Shown here in pieces: positions 1-8,551 of a stretch of DNA of 64,000 nt. The stretch is from positions 62,001 to 126,000 of the forward strand of contig CACOYM010000002.1 in assembly GCA_902631395.1 (NCBI GenBank). Direction: 5' to 3'. The notes under the pieces were generated by a model. It was not told the origin of the DNA, made no database searches, and saw only the letters and a list, made by a program, of their open reading frames with translations. The stretch comes from Halieaceae bacterium (lineage in GTDB: Bacteria; Pseudomonadota; Gammaproteobacteria; Pseudomonadales; Halieaceae). The first letter of the stretch is position 1; each line of letters opens with the position of its first letter. The translations under genes and the position numbers were made by a program.

Positions 1-1749
1 GGCAGTGGAGACGGTGGCGATATAGGCGCTACTGACATTTTTTCTGGGCGTTTTAAATTTCGCTGGCAACCAACCGATCAACTCGACATAAATCTGGCAT
101 ATGAAATTGTTCGGGATCGCGGCGACCAACCCCCCTCTGTAAATGAGACACCGGAGGGAGGCTACCTCTGGAATCTTCTTGGATTTACAAGCGACGCTGG
201 CGGTGATCGTGTAAAGGTGGCTGGCGCCACTAACCGGAACGATCGGCTACTGCAGATGGGAAGTCGCGGCCATGAAATTGACGTCGACGGTGTCTATTTA
301 AATATAGATTGGGAAATTAATAGTTCATACAAGTTGAGTGTTTTTGGAGGACGCAGAGAGACAGATTCATGGTTGGCTAATACCTACACTGGTGAAGTCG
401 GACCAGTATCTCTTTTCGACGCCACGCGCCAGGATGAGAGAGAAACAACTCAACTCGAGATGCGCCTTGCCTCTGATCTCGACGGCTCGTTTAATTTTGT
501 GGCTGGCGCTTTTTATCAAGAGGATGAAACGCTGTTTGCGGTGTCGCAGGTGCTTGGGTTTGTGGACATGACCATTCCTTCTGCTGCTCTATTTGGTGAC
601 CCGCAGTTTTTTAATAACAATCCCCAAGTACTGTCAAACGGGCAAGACGCTGAGGCACTAGCACTTTATCTTGACGGCACTCTGGAGCTAAGTGAGTCTT
701 GGACACTTGGCGCAGGTATCCGGTACACCGATGAAGAGAAAAAGTGGACTGGCAGAAACCAAGTTTTCATTCAAGCGCTTGATGGGGGTTTTGATCCTAA
801 TCTGAATTGGCAGACCCTAGGAGAGCCATTGGATGCGTCTGATTTTGCTCGATACCCTACAGGCGTGGTCCGTGACGAAGAATCTTGGTCAGAACCAACA
901 TGGCGAGTGACGCTTGATTACACGCCAAGCAATGATCTCTATTTCTATGGGACCTATTCACGGGGTTTTAAGAGTGGAGGGTATAACGACCAAACGGGCA
1001 CTGGCGGTAACCCCATAGAACCACTGCAAGCTCGCCCGACTGACCCTGAGACCGCCGACTCCTTTGAAGTGGGCATGCGGTCAGAGTGGCTTGAAGAACA
1101 ACTCCGCTTGAATCTAACCGGTTTCTACGTGACCTATGACGACTCTCAGCAGCAACTCCTCGCTGAAATTGAGGCGGATCGCGACGGTGACGGTATCAAC
1201 GAAAGTACATTCCAAGAAACACGCTTTTTCAATGCCGCTGAAATTGAGGTCTATGGATTTGAAGCGGAGACTGTATGGCAGGTTACTGACCGTTTCCGCG
1301 TGCAAGGTAGCCTTGGATGGATGGAATCCGAGTTTAAGGAGTTCCAAGCGGACACCAATTTCGACGGTAATATCGACACATCCCTGGACGGCAATCCAGT
1401 CGCCAGGGCGCCTGAGCTGACCTACAACCTAGATTTAATATTTGATCAAAATCTTGCTAGTGGAACTTTGGGATGGAATCTGAACGTAAATTATGTTGAT
1501 GAGGCAACTTATGCCTACACCTCAGTACCAAGCACTCCAGACGGTATTACCGACGAGCGGACTTTGGTCAATGCAGCCGTAACCTATCGTCCCGATGGCG
1601 GATCTTGGTGGGTTAGGGCTTTCGGCAAAAACCTCACAGACGAGGAATACCGTCTTGGGGAGCTCCCAGTTGCAAACCTTTGGGTGATGTCATTCTACGG
1701 CCAGCCGGTCACCTTCGGTATTGAAGGGGGAATCGACTTCGCTTGGTAG
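1..1749 (+). CDS. TonB-dependent outer-membrane receptor, C-terminal part (5' end outside window)
   Basis: The reading frame is open from base 1, so the GTG start at 217 in the ORF track is internal; about 582 residues are visible. The protein shows alternating amphipathic beta-strands typical of an outer-membrane barrel. It has a family signature near the end (FGKNLTDEEY) and finishes on an aromatic residue (DFAW), as BAM-inserted barrels do. The plug domain and TonB box lie upstream of the window. TonB-dependent receptors import siderophores, vitamins, glycans or other large substrates using the proton-motive force; the substrate cannot be told from this part. A terminator follows directly. 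Confidence 0.93.
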   Translation, partial: GSGDGGDIGATDIFSGRFKFRWQPTDQLDINLAYEIVRDRGDQPPSVNETPEGGYLWNLLGFTSDAGGDRVKVAGATNRNDRLLQMGSRGHEIDVDGVYLNIDWEINSSYKLSVFGGRRETDSWLANTYTGEVGPVSLFDATRQDERETTQLEMRLASDLDGSFNFVAGAFYQEDETLFAVSQVLGFVDMTIPSAALFGDPQFFNNNPQVLSNGQDAEALALYLDGTLELSESWTLGAGIRYTDEEKKWTGRNQVFIQALDGGFDPNLNWQTLGEPLDASDFARYPTGVVRDEESWSEPTWRVTLDYTPSNDLYFYGTYSRGFKSGGYNDQTGTGGNPIEPLQARPTDPETADSFEVGMRSEWLEEQLRLNLTGFYVTYDDSQQQLLAEIEADRDGDGINESTFQETRFFNAAEIEVYGFEAETVWQVTDRFRVQGSLGWMESEFKEFQADTNFDGNIDTSLDGNPVARAPELTYNLDLIFDQNLASGTLGWNLNVNYVDEATYAYTSVPSTPDGITDERTLVNAAVTYRPDGGSWWVRAFGKNLTDEEYRLGELPVANLWVMSFYGQPVTFGIEGGIDFAW

Positions 1750-1815
1750 TTACTGTCAGTTTTTCGGAAACGATTGCAAGCGAAGGCTCTACTTAGAGTA
1801 TGGAAGCTTCCTCTT

Positions 1816-1839
1816 AGGCCCCAATTTGGGGCCTTTTTT
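1816..1839 (+). terminator. Rho-independent terminator after the TonB-dependent receptor
   Basis: A GC-rich stem, AGGCCCC with GGGGCCT around an AATTT loop, is followed at once by a run of six T. It sits about 65 bases after the receptor stop codon and just before the convergent GST gene ends. Confidence 0.88.
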
Positions 1840-1840
1840 G

Positions 1841-2785
1841 TTACTGGCTGCTCTCCTTAACTGCACCCTCGCGGGTGATGTTATACCCAAAGCGCGGAAA
1901 CCATACTTGCGCTTCAAAACCCGCCAGGGGCGTGACCGCTAATACCACCTGCTCGTGATCTACGGCGAGGAGGCGGCCGTTAGCTCGGCCGCGATCAGCA
2001 GAGCCAGCTGAAACTTGCACGCTTTGACCCACCCATTCCTTCAGAGGCTCATCTTGAGGCGTTGAAGGATATGCTCTTGGTTCGGCAGCTTTGAGCGCCT
2101 CCCACGCGACCTCAATATCAGCATCAGTACGTTGACCCGTGCCCAGTGACAACAAGCGCTCGTACCACGCCGTCACGCCTGAATATCTCTCAACAATAGG
2201 CAATAAATCGGGTAGAGCACTATGGATCATCCAAACCATGCCCCAAACATGAATATCCCAGCTGTCTGCTTGCTCACCACCGAGATAATTTCCGCGAAGC
2301 GCTAGCTCTGCCTCCACTGCCCCAAAATAAGCGCGAACCTGACTGCAGCGGTCGGAATCACCGGCTATCAGCTTATCAAACTCAACATCGGGAAAGACAC
2401 GTTTTCGATCGGCAAGGAAGTCAGCGTCCCACTGACTCTGATAGGCAGCCAGCGCGGAATGCAGAAGTGGCGTGAATAACCGCTCACCCCAGGCGTATAG
2501 AGCACCATCACTCAAAGGCCCCCTCGCATTAATGGCGGGCAAATCCGGTGCGGCGTGATCAAGCGCTCTGGCAACCATCCAATTATCAACAAATACATCA
2601 GCGCCCATCTGCAGCACCGGTGTGCCGCGATATCCCCCCGTCAGCGCTTCGACGTGCGGCTTAGGCGCGATCATCGGCATCTCAACGCTGATCCAGGACA
2701 AATCCTTGAGCCCCAACATCTTTTGCGCCTTCTGCGAAAACGGCGAAATATCGTATTGGTGAAGAATGATCGGCGTTGTGGTCAT
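1841..2785 (-). CDS. Glutathione S-transferase family protein
   Basis: The first 80 residues read as a thioredoxin-fold GST N-terminal domain: a start like HQYDISPFSQKAQKMLG, a cis-proline region GTPVLQ, and a VDNWMVARALD segment in place of the usual ES-A-I motif. A helical C-terminal domain follows to about residue 230. The remaining 80 residues form an extra tail that ordinary 200-220 residue GSTs lack; a final beta-rich piece (LAVDHEQVVLAVTPLAGF) could be a small separate domain. The substrate is unknown. The gene is divergent from a LuxR-type regulator. An AAGGGAAG Shine-Dalgarno-like sequence supports the start. Confidence 0.8.
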   Translation of the reverse strand: MTTTPIILHQYDISPFSQKAQKMLGLKDLSWISVEMPMIAPKPHVEALTGGYRGTPVLQMGADVFVDNWMVARALDHAAPDLPAINARGPLSDGALYAWGERLFTPLLHSALAAYQSQWDADFLADRKRVFPDVEFDKLIAGDSDRCSQVRAYFGAVEAELALRGNYLGGEQADSWDIHVWGMVWMIHSALPDLLPIVERYSGVTAWYERLLSLGTGQRTDADIEVAWEALKAAEPRAYPSTPQDEPLKEWVGQSVQVSAGSADRGRANGRLLAVDHEQVVLAVTPLAGFEAQVWFPRFGYNITREGAVKESSQ

Positions 2786-2913
2786 AATGGCGGCTTCCCT
2801 TGGTCCACTAGCTGTTTCCGAACCCTGAGGGTATGCGCAGGACCCGTCAAGATGCCATGACAGTTACTGCGAAAAGTTTGAGCGCCGGGATACTCAGCCG
2901 CTAAGCTTAAGCG

Positions 2914-3729
2914 ATGGGCACACTATCTGATTTCTCCCGTATAGTCGCCGACACTGTATCTGCGATGGGTCATAGCGAATTCTCTCGTGTATTGAGTGAT
3001 GGCGTCCAGGAACTCATGTCTGCGGACGACATTTCACTCATTCGCTACTACCAGTCCGGGGCACCCACGATCGAATACACCGGCGCCCCAAAGCGGCGCG
3101 GCAAAACAACACTGAACCGTTATGTAAAAGGGCCTTTTCTATTAGACCCCTTTTACCGCGCTGCTTCTGTGCACCGACAGTACGGTGTCTTCAAACTCTC
3201 TACGCTCGCACCGACGGGCTTTAAGGAGAGCGAATATTTTCGGACCTGGTATCACAACTGCGGCTTCACGGACGAATGCGGTATGTTGGTCAAATTGGAT
3301 GATGGCTTTGTAAATCTAGCCCTAGGGATGACAGATAGTGGTCGCAGGTTCACTAAACGACATATTGATCGCCTGAGGGTGATCTTTCCTGCGATCGAAG
3401 CGTTAATTCGCCAGCACTGGGCCGCAGTGCCGCCCGCTACCGCTAAATCTGATCTGCGCAATCGCCTTCATTCGGCGCTGGGAGCATTTGGCTCCTCAGT
3501 CTTAACCCGCCGAGAGCAGCAAGTGATCGAACTAATTTTGCTAGGACACAGCACCCGGCTGGTGGCCGAAAAGCTCGGTATTTCAGCGGAGACCGCGAAA
3601 CTGCACAGGAAACACGCCTACGCCAAACTGGATATTTCGTCACAAGCTGAGCTCTTTTATCTATTCGTTGATGCGCTGGCGAGCCACACAGGCGCCAGCG
3701 GTGAAGATCCATTGCTGTCCTATCACTGA
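2914..3729 (+). CDS. LuxR-type transcriptional regulator
   Basis: Residues about 196-255 form a GerE/LuxR helix-turn-helix: LTRREQQVIELILLG, then LVAEKLGISAETAKLHRKHAYAKL. The N-terminal 190 residues contain no receiver aspartate pattern that I recognise and no clear match to the acyl-homoserine-lactone pocket. It may be a GAF-like or otherwise specialised sensory domain. It reads divergently from the GST-like gene with about 130 bases between the starts, so control of that neighbour is plausible but is inference. Length (271 aa) fits a two-domain LuxR regulator. Confidence 0.85.
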   Translation: MGTLSDFSRIVADTVSAMGHSEFSRVLSDGVQELMSADDISLIRYYQSGAPTIEYTGAPKRRGKTTLNRYVKGPFLLDPFYRAASVHRQYGVFKLSTLAPTGFKESEYFRTWYHNCGFTDECGMLVKLDDGFVNLALGMTDSGRRFTKRHIDRLRVIFPAIEALIRQHWAAVPPATAKSDLRNRLHSALGAFGSSVLTRREQQVIELILLGHSTRLVAEKLGISAETAKLHRKHAYAKLDISSQAELFYLFVDALASHTGASGEDPLLSYH

Positions 3730-3794
3730 GCTAAGCACTAGGACATCTAGCACCGAAAAAACAAGCGTCCCTCCACTTTGCCGTTTTTTACCTG

Positions 3795-4418
3795 CTATCG
3801 GGAGCCGCTCGCACCACTGATCAGCTGCGACCTGAGTGCTGGCTGTGGCGTGTCAGGATCTAACCAGATGCCACCAAAAAGAGGGCCAAAATCCACATCC
3901 TGGATGGCGCCAATAAATTCACCATTGAACCAGAACCCGCTGTGGCCACTGGCAGCCACGCTCAGTACCAAATTGTCACCCTCGGTGATATCGGGCCAAA
4001 TATCAGCGAGCCGCACCAACCACTCTGCTTGCATGGGATGGTTTCGTCCCTGCTCACGCCAGGCTTTATCGGTTTGTTCAATTAACTGATTGACAGTGAT
4101 ATCTCGGAGGTAGTGCAGCGAGAGTTGGTAAGGTCCTTGCCCTTGCCATTCGCCATTAGGCGTATGCAGCTCCGAGTCGTAGATATCCCAAAAAAGCACT
4201 CTCAATCGTGCTTTACCCACCCTCTGCCATTTGTCTATTGAGAGCGGTGAAGCTGCCTCTGCCGGGACCAAAGGTGCGCGGTTGACAACATTGACGTCAG
4301 CGGCAAGCACTAAACCCGACTCAGTAGATATTTCCGATGAGGAAACGGACCCATAGTCGGCGAGAGCATCAACGGCCAAACACCACAGCAGCGCAGGTAT
4401 ACACCGGGCAACTCTCAT
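3795..4418 (-). CDS. Periplasmic chalcone-isomerase-like protein
   Basis: A hydrophobic N-terminus ending near LADYG looks like a signal peptide. The rest resembles the bacterial chalcone-isomerase-like fold: VGKARLRVLFWDIYDSELHTPNG, a LHYLRDITVNQLIEQTDKAW segment and a C-terminal FNGEFIGAIQDVDFGPLFGGIWL. Proteins of this type in gammaproteobacteria are not flavonoid enzymes; the fold is linked to fatty-acid or lipid binding. The ATG overlaps the stop of the upstream DUF2878 gene by four bases, showing translational coupling. Those two families often travel together near cyclopropane fatty-acid genes, which are not present here. Confidence 0.82.
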   Translation of the reverse strand: MRVARCIPALLWCLAVDALADYGSVSSSEISTESGLVLAADVNVVNRAPLVPAEAASPLSIDKWQRVGKARLRVLFWDIYDSELHTPNGEWQGQGPYQLSLHYLRDITVNQLIEQTDKAWREQGRNHPMQAEWLVRLADIWPDITEGDNLVLSVAASGHSGFWFNGEFIGAIQDVDFGPLFGGIWLDPDTPQPALRSQLISGASGSR

Positions 4419-4915
4419 TGAGCAGGCGCCATGTGATGACTAATTCGATACAAAATCGGTAACAACACAATCCACACTGCTACTAGCACAGCAGCGCTGA
4501 CCGTCGCACCGAGCGGCAATGACACCGCGCCAAACCCTGCGCCGACCATGTAATTAAAGGGTACTGCTACACCGCCGAGTACAGCTGCTAACCATAATGA
4601 CTGCCCGATTTTCGCAAAACTGCGATAGATCGCCGCCGCAAAAACCCACCACAGCACAATCAGCCAAAGGGGCACCAGAGTCGCGACACCGAAATCAAAT
4701 ACTCCTATCAGCGTTAGCAAGACATCCACAGTGATGCCGGCTGCCGCAACCGGTAAGAGCCTCTTCGCCTCAGCTAAGCGACCTTCGACGAGAAAAAAAT
4801 GCAACGCGAGGGATAACAGCGACACAGGCACCCAGGACTCACGTCCAATCACACAGCAGAACCAAGTGGCCTGAAACCAAGCGGCGTTAAACCAGAATCG
4901 ATCAACCAGCTTCAT
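4415..4915 (-). CDS. DUF2878 family inner-membrane protein
   Basis: The 166-residue protein is almost entirely hydrophobic with about five predicted membrane spans. It carries the family-like pattern W-F-N-A-A-W-F near the N-terminus, an RLAEAKRLLPVAAAGITVDVLLT segment and a C-terminal GAGFGAVSLPLG stretch. The biochemical role of DUF2878 is unknown. It is the first gene of a two-gene unit with the chalcone-isomerase-like protein (ATGA overlap), so both probably act on the same envelope or lipid process. Confidence 0.83.
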   Translation of the reverse strand: MKLVDRFWFNAAWFQATWFCCVIGRESWVPVSLLSLALHFFLVEGRLAEAKRLLPVAAAGITVDVLLTLIGVFDFGVATLVPLWLIVLWWVFAAAIYRSFAKIGQSLWLAAVLGGVAVPFNYMVGAGFGAVSLPLGATVSAAVLVAVWIVLLPILYRISHHMAPAQ

Positions 4916-4949
4916 ACCAGTTTAAATACGTCGCCCCGCTGGGCCCAGA

Positions 4950-6329
4950 TCAAGTGGCAGACGGCATCACACCGTAATGCTGAGCGGTACGATCCAGTGC
5001 GACCACCAGTTGATCAACAAGGAAGTCGATCTCGGCACGCTCAGTAACAAAGGGTGGCGCCATGATCATCGCGTCACCTGTCTGCCGCACCATTAAGCCC
5101 TGTGTGATCGCTGTGTCGCGGCAGTGAACCGCTGCCGCGGACTCTGGTGCCAGCCGCTCCCGCGATAATTTATCGCGCACGAGCTCGGCAGCGGCGAACA
5201 ATCCCTTCACGCGCACCTGGCCGACGATGGGATGATCGGCTAACTCACTCAATCGACTCGCAAAATATGGTGCTAACTCGACAACACCCTGCTCAATGAT
5301 GCGTGTTTCCTCAAGAATATCCAGCGTAGCTAATCCCGCAGCGCAGGAAGCCGGGTGGCCCGAGTAGGTTAGTCCGTGGGCAAATTCACCCCCACCAGAG
5401 AGCAGGACACTGGAGATTTTATCGCTGACCAAGCAGCCCCCAAGCGGCATGTAACCGTTTGTCACTGCTTTGGCGAAGGTGACGAGATCTGGCTCAATAC
5501 CGTAAGTCTCGAAACCGAACCACTTTCCTGTGCGTCCAAACCCACAGATCACCTCGTCGGAAATTAGCAGAACGTCTCGCTCATCCAGAATGCGCTTCAC
5601 CTCTGGCCAGTAGGATTCGGGTGGAACAATCACCCCGCCCGCGCCCTGGACAGGCTCGGCAATAAAGGCCGCGACCCTGTCTTCGCCGAGTTTATCGATT
5701 TTGCGCTCCAACTCACGCGCGGCGGCAATGCCAAAGGCGTCCGGATTCAGTTCCGCGCCCTCTTCAAACCAGTGGGGTTGCTGAATATGGTGAACATAGT
5801 CGAGACCCATAGTTTGCTTATGCATCGCAGACATACCCCCTAACGATGACGCGCCGATGGTGCTGCCGTGATATGCATTGTGCCTGCTGATGATCAACTT
5901 CTTGTCTGGCTTGCCCAGCAAATCAAAGTAACGGTGAACAAATTTGATTTGGGTGTCATTGGCCTCAGAGCCAGAGTTAGTGAAGAAAACATGCTGGAAC
6001 CGCTCGGGTGTGACCTCGCACAGTCGCGCCGCCAGCTCCGTGGCAGGCTGGTTCGAGCATCTGAAGAAGTTGTTATAGAAAGGCAACTCGGCCAGCTGTT
6101 CCGCAACGGCCCGCTTGATCCGATCCTGACTGTACCCGAGGTTGCAACACCACAACCCTGACATGCCGTCCTGAATTTTATTGCCATCGGAGTCGTAGAT
6201 ATAGATGTGCTCAGCGCGACTAACAATACGCCCGCCATTCTGTGCATAGTCCTCAAAGTCAGTGAATGGGTGCAAATGATGCGCCTTATCCAACTGCTTG
6301 AGTGCTTGCGTATCGAGCTTAGCGGTCAT
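4950..6329 (-). CDS. Class III pyridoxal-phosphate aminotransferase (omega-amino acid:pyruvate type)
   Basis: The 459-residue length fits class III aminotransferases. The sequence shows the entry motif DGMSGLWCCNLGYSQ, the phosphate-binding FTNSGSEANDTQ, SRHNAYHGST, ISDEVICGFGRTG, and the PLP-lysine region TFAKAVTNGYMPLGG (Lys about residue 287). These enzymes move an amino group from omega-amino acids, polyamines or taurine-like donors to pyruvate; the donor cannot be read here. A GAGGAAAG Shine-Dalgarno sequence supports the start. A long upstream gap separates it from the divergent MBL gene. Confidence 0.93.
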   Translation of the reverse strand: MTAKLDTQALKQLDKAHHLHPFTDFEDYAQNGGRIVSRAEHIYIYDSDGNKIQDGMSGLWCCNLGYSQDRIKRAVAEQLAELPFYNNFFRCSNQPATELAARLCEVTPERFQHVFFTNSGSEANDTQIKFVHRYFDLLGKPDKKLIISRHNAYHGSTIGASSLGGMSAMHKQTMGLDYVHHIQQPHWFEEGAELNPDAFGIAAARELERKIDKLGEDRVAAFIAEPVQGAGGVIVPPESYWPEVKRILDERDVLLISDEVICGFGRTGKWFGFETYGIEPDLVTFAKAVTNGYMPLGGCLVSDKISSVLLSGGGEFAHGLTYSGHPASCAAGLATLDILEETRIIEQGVVELAPYFASRLSELADHPIVGQVRVKGLFAAAELVRDKLSRERLAPESAAAVHCRDTAITQGLMVRQTGDAMIMAPPFVTERAEIDFLVDQLVVALDRTAQHYGVMPSAT

Positions 6330-6584
6330 GGTGCTTTCCTCTGAGCAGTATGCCCTGTCGTAGGTTTTTTGCGCCGTCGTTTTAGCGATTTACGGCGCGG
6401 CTAAATTTAGCGCAACTAAAGCTGGCGTCGCGTTATGGCTAGAGCCTGTGTGTCGTATGTCAAATACAGGGCTTCAGTATCACACCCGATACAATTGCTG
6501 TCAGTAACCCCATAGGGAGAGCTTTCTGGACAGCGCGGCCGTTGACACGCAAACTCCCGCATCATCAAATGAGGACCTAAGTCA
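6330..6584. other. Intergenic region with divergent starts and nested palindromes
   Basis: About 250 non-coding bases lie between the divergent aminotransferase and MBL genes. It holds a 12-base perfect palindrome (listed separately) and a 7-base inverted repeat GCGCCGT/ACGGCGC at 6371-6377 and 6392-6398 with a 14-base loop. No ORF with coding character or RNA gene was seen. Confidence 0.5.
6400..6411. promoter_or_regulatory. Perfect 12-base palindrome, possible operator
   Basis: GCTAAATTTAGC reads identically on both strands and lies about 70 bases upstream of the aminotransferase start, in the region expected to hold its promoter. A dimeric repressor or activator could bind here. No family assignment is possible from the palindrome alone. 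Confidence 0.35.
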
Positions 6585-6635
6585 CTGCAACGTGTCGCTG
6601 AACAATACCGCGGACTCGTTTACCCGTGGGGCAGG

Positions 6636-7670
6636 TTGGAGCACCCGGGCGACGAGCCTTTTGAGGTGGCACCCGGTGTTTGGTGGGTCCGGTTTGTCAT
6701 GCCCGGACCTCTGAACCACATCAATCTGTGGCTGCTAGAAGATGGCGATGGCTGGACAATTGTTGATACGTGTCTCAACCTCGATTCAGCCAAAGCACAG
6801 TGGGAGAGCCTGTTTGACGGCTTCATGGCAAGTAAGCCCGTCAAACGTGTCATCTGCACGCACATGCATCCGGATCATATTGGGCTCGCAGGCTGGCTAT
6901 GTGCGCGTTTCAGCTGCGACCTGCACATGACGCAGGCCGAGTTTCTCACCGGCAGTCTCATAATGGGCTACACCGGAGAACAAGCACCTGAGGCAGCGAC
7001 CACCTTCTACCACCGCACCGGATTTTCATGCTCACAGCTGGATAACTACCGGCAGCGCTTTGGCAGCTTCGGTCAATTTGTCACACCACTTCCTCACAAA
7101 TATCAGCGGCTGAGTGACCGACAAACTCTGTCTATTGGGGGTCGTTATTGGGAGATTGTGACCGGAGAGGGTCATTCCCCTGAACATGCCTGCCTCTACT
7201 GCCCTGCGCTGCGACTAGTCATTGCCGGAGATCAGATTCTCCCGCGCATTACACCCAACGTGTCAGTGTTCCCCACCGAACCCGATGGCAACCCTCTAGA
7301 AGCATGGTTGGCCTCGAGCACGCGGCTGTTAGATGTGTTGCCCGATGATTTATTAGTGCTACCGGCGCACCAGGCACCATTCACAGGTGTCCGTGTCAGG
7401 CTCAATCAGATCATTGACAGCCATCGCCTCGCCTTAGCGAACCTGTATGACTTGCTGATGGAACCCAAAGTGCTACCCGAGTGCTTTTACTGTATGTTCG
7501 GACGCGAAATCGGTGACGAAGAGATTCAGATGGCGACAGGCGAGACGGTAGCGCACTTAAATTACCTTTGGCATCGCGGCAACATCGGACGTCAGGTCAA
7601 TACCGGTGGCCGATACGAGTACCAATCCGATCCCGCTGCACGTTACATAGACGCAGACTGGGCACAGTGA
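6636..7670 (+). CDS. MBL-fold metallo-hydrolase
   Basis: The metal-binding motif is seen as THMHPDHIGLAG, with further ligands in EGHSPEHA and AGDQILPR and a C-terminal LPAHQAPF; a helical C-terminal domain follows. Such proteins hydrolyse thioesters, lactones or similar esters using two zinc ions. The start is uncertain: no ATG precedes the domain, TTG at 6636 has GGGG upstream, and the frame stays open and coding-like up to a CTG at 6585 preceded by GAGG (upstream residues include YRGLVYPWG). It is translationally coupled to the next gene through a GTGA overlap, suggesting a two-step hydrolytic pathway. Confidence 0.88.
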   Translation: MEHPGDEPFEVAPGVWWVRFVMPGPLNHINLWLLEDGDGWTIVDTCLNLDSAKAQWESLFDGFMASKPVKRVICTHMHPDHIGLAGWLCARFSCDLHMTQAEFLTGSLIMGYTGEQAPEAATTFYHRTGFSCSQLDNYRQRFGSFGQFVTPLPHKYQRLSDRQTLSIGGRYWEIVTGEGHSPEHACLYCPALRLVIAGDQILPRITPNVSVFPTEPDGNPLEAWLASSTRLLDVLPDDLLVLPAHQAPFTGVRVRLNQIIDSHRLALANLYDLLMEPKVLPECFYCMFGREIGDEEIQMATGETVAHLNYLWHRGNIGRQVNTGGRYEYQSDPAARYIDADWAQ

Positions 7671-8551
7671 AGATTCTCCTGAATAGACTCAAGGTCGCCG
7701 CATACCGATGGTACTACAGACGTATGAATCGACTAGCGTGGGAAAATACCGATCTTCCTGAAATCAATACAAGCTCTTTACAACTTCCCCTTCCAGAGTT
7801 TTCCGTAGCGACGCGGATGTATCACGGATCACCTAAACGACCCCTAATCATTTATTTTCACGGTGGCGGTTGGACGATTGGTGACTTGGAGACGCATCAC
7901 CCCTTTTGCCTACTGTTGGCAGCACGGACGAACTGCTCGCTTATGTCCATCGATTATCGTTTGGCACCGGAATATCCTTTTCCTGCTGCTCATGAAGACG
8001 CAATGGCGGCATCGCGCTGGATTATCGACAACCTTAACGCTTTGGCACCCAATAACGGTGAGGTAGTGATAGCAGGAGACAGTGCGGGGGGCAATCTTAC
8101 CCTCGCAACAGCAGCAAGAATGCCAGATGAACCTCGATTGAGGGGCTGTCTAATGATTTATCCCGCCACGCAGCACTACCACGCTGACATGCGCTCATAT
8201 ACTGAGCATGCCAACAGTGGGCCTCTAACGACACCCATCATGCGCTGGTTTACTGATACCTACCTGAGCGGCCTGGCGCCAGCAGATCCGTCAATAGAAA
8301 TAATGTTCCCGGGGCGGCGGACCTCGTTCAACGGATTCCCTCGCTCACTGCTCGTTACCGCTGAGAAAGACCCTCTCCGGGATGATGGCAGGAGACTCTA
8401 CAAAGCATTGTTGACAGCGCGGGTTAACGTGCAGCACGAACACTTTATTGAGGAGGCTCATGGATTCCCGTGCTCCGAGGGACCCACCCCAGCGCACGAG
8501 CGCTTCATGTCACTGGCGACAGAGTGGATACAACAGATTAGCGCGCCGTAA
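7667..8551 (+). CDS. Alpha/beta hydrolase, hormone-sensitive-lipase type
   Basis: The oxyanion-hole motif FHGGGW and the nucleophile elbow GDSAGGN place this in the HSL/arylacetamide deacetylase group; EEAHGF near the end supplies the catalytic histidine. I chose the GTG at 7667, which overlaps the MBL stop as GTGA, instead of the ORF-track start at 7568, which would lie deep inside the previous gene. The resulting protein has 294 residues. It probably hydrolyses small acyl esters. Its last 14 bases overlap the convergent alcohol dehydrogenase. Confidence 0.88.
   Translation: MKILLNRLKVAAYRWYYRRMNRLAWENTDLPEINTSSLQLPLPEFSVATRMYHGSPKRPLIIYFHGGGWTIGDLETHHPFCLLLAARTNCSLMSIDYRLAPEYPFPAAHEDAMAASRWIIDNLNALAPNNGEVVIAGDSAGGNLTLATAARMPDEPRLRGCLMIYPATQHYHADMRSYTEHANSGPLTTPIMRWFTDTYLSGLAPADPSIEIMFPGRRTSFNGFPRSLLVTAEKDPLRDDGRRLYKALLTARVNVQHEHFIEEAHGFPCSEGPTPAHERFMSLATEWIQQISAP

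Noticed and set aside
3795-4418. Flavonoid chalcone isomerase
   Set aside because: Only the fold is shared; the protein is exported and paired with DUF2878, with no flavonoid pathway around.
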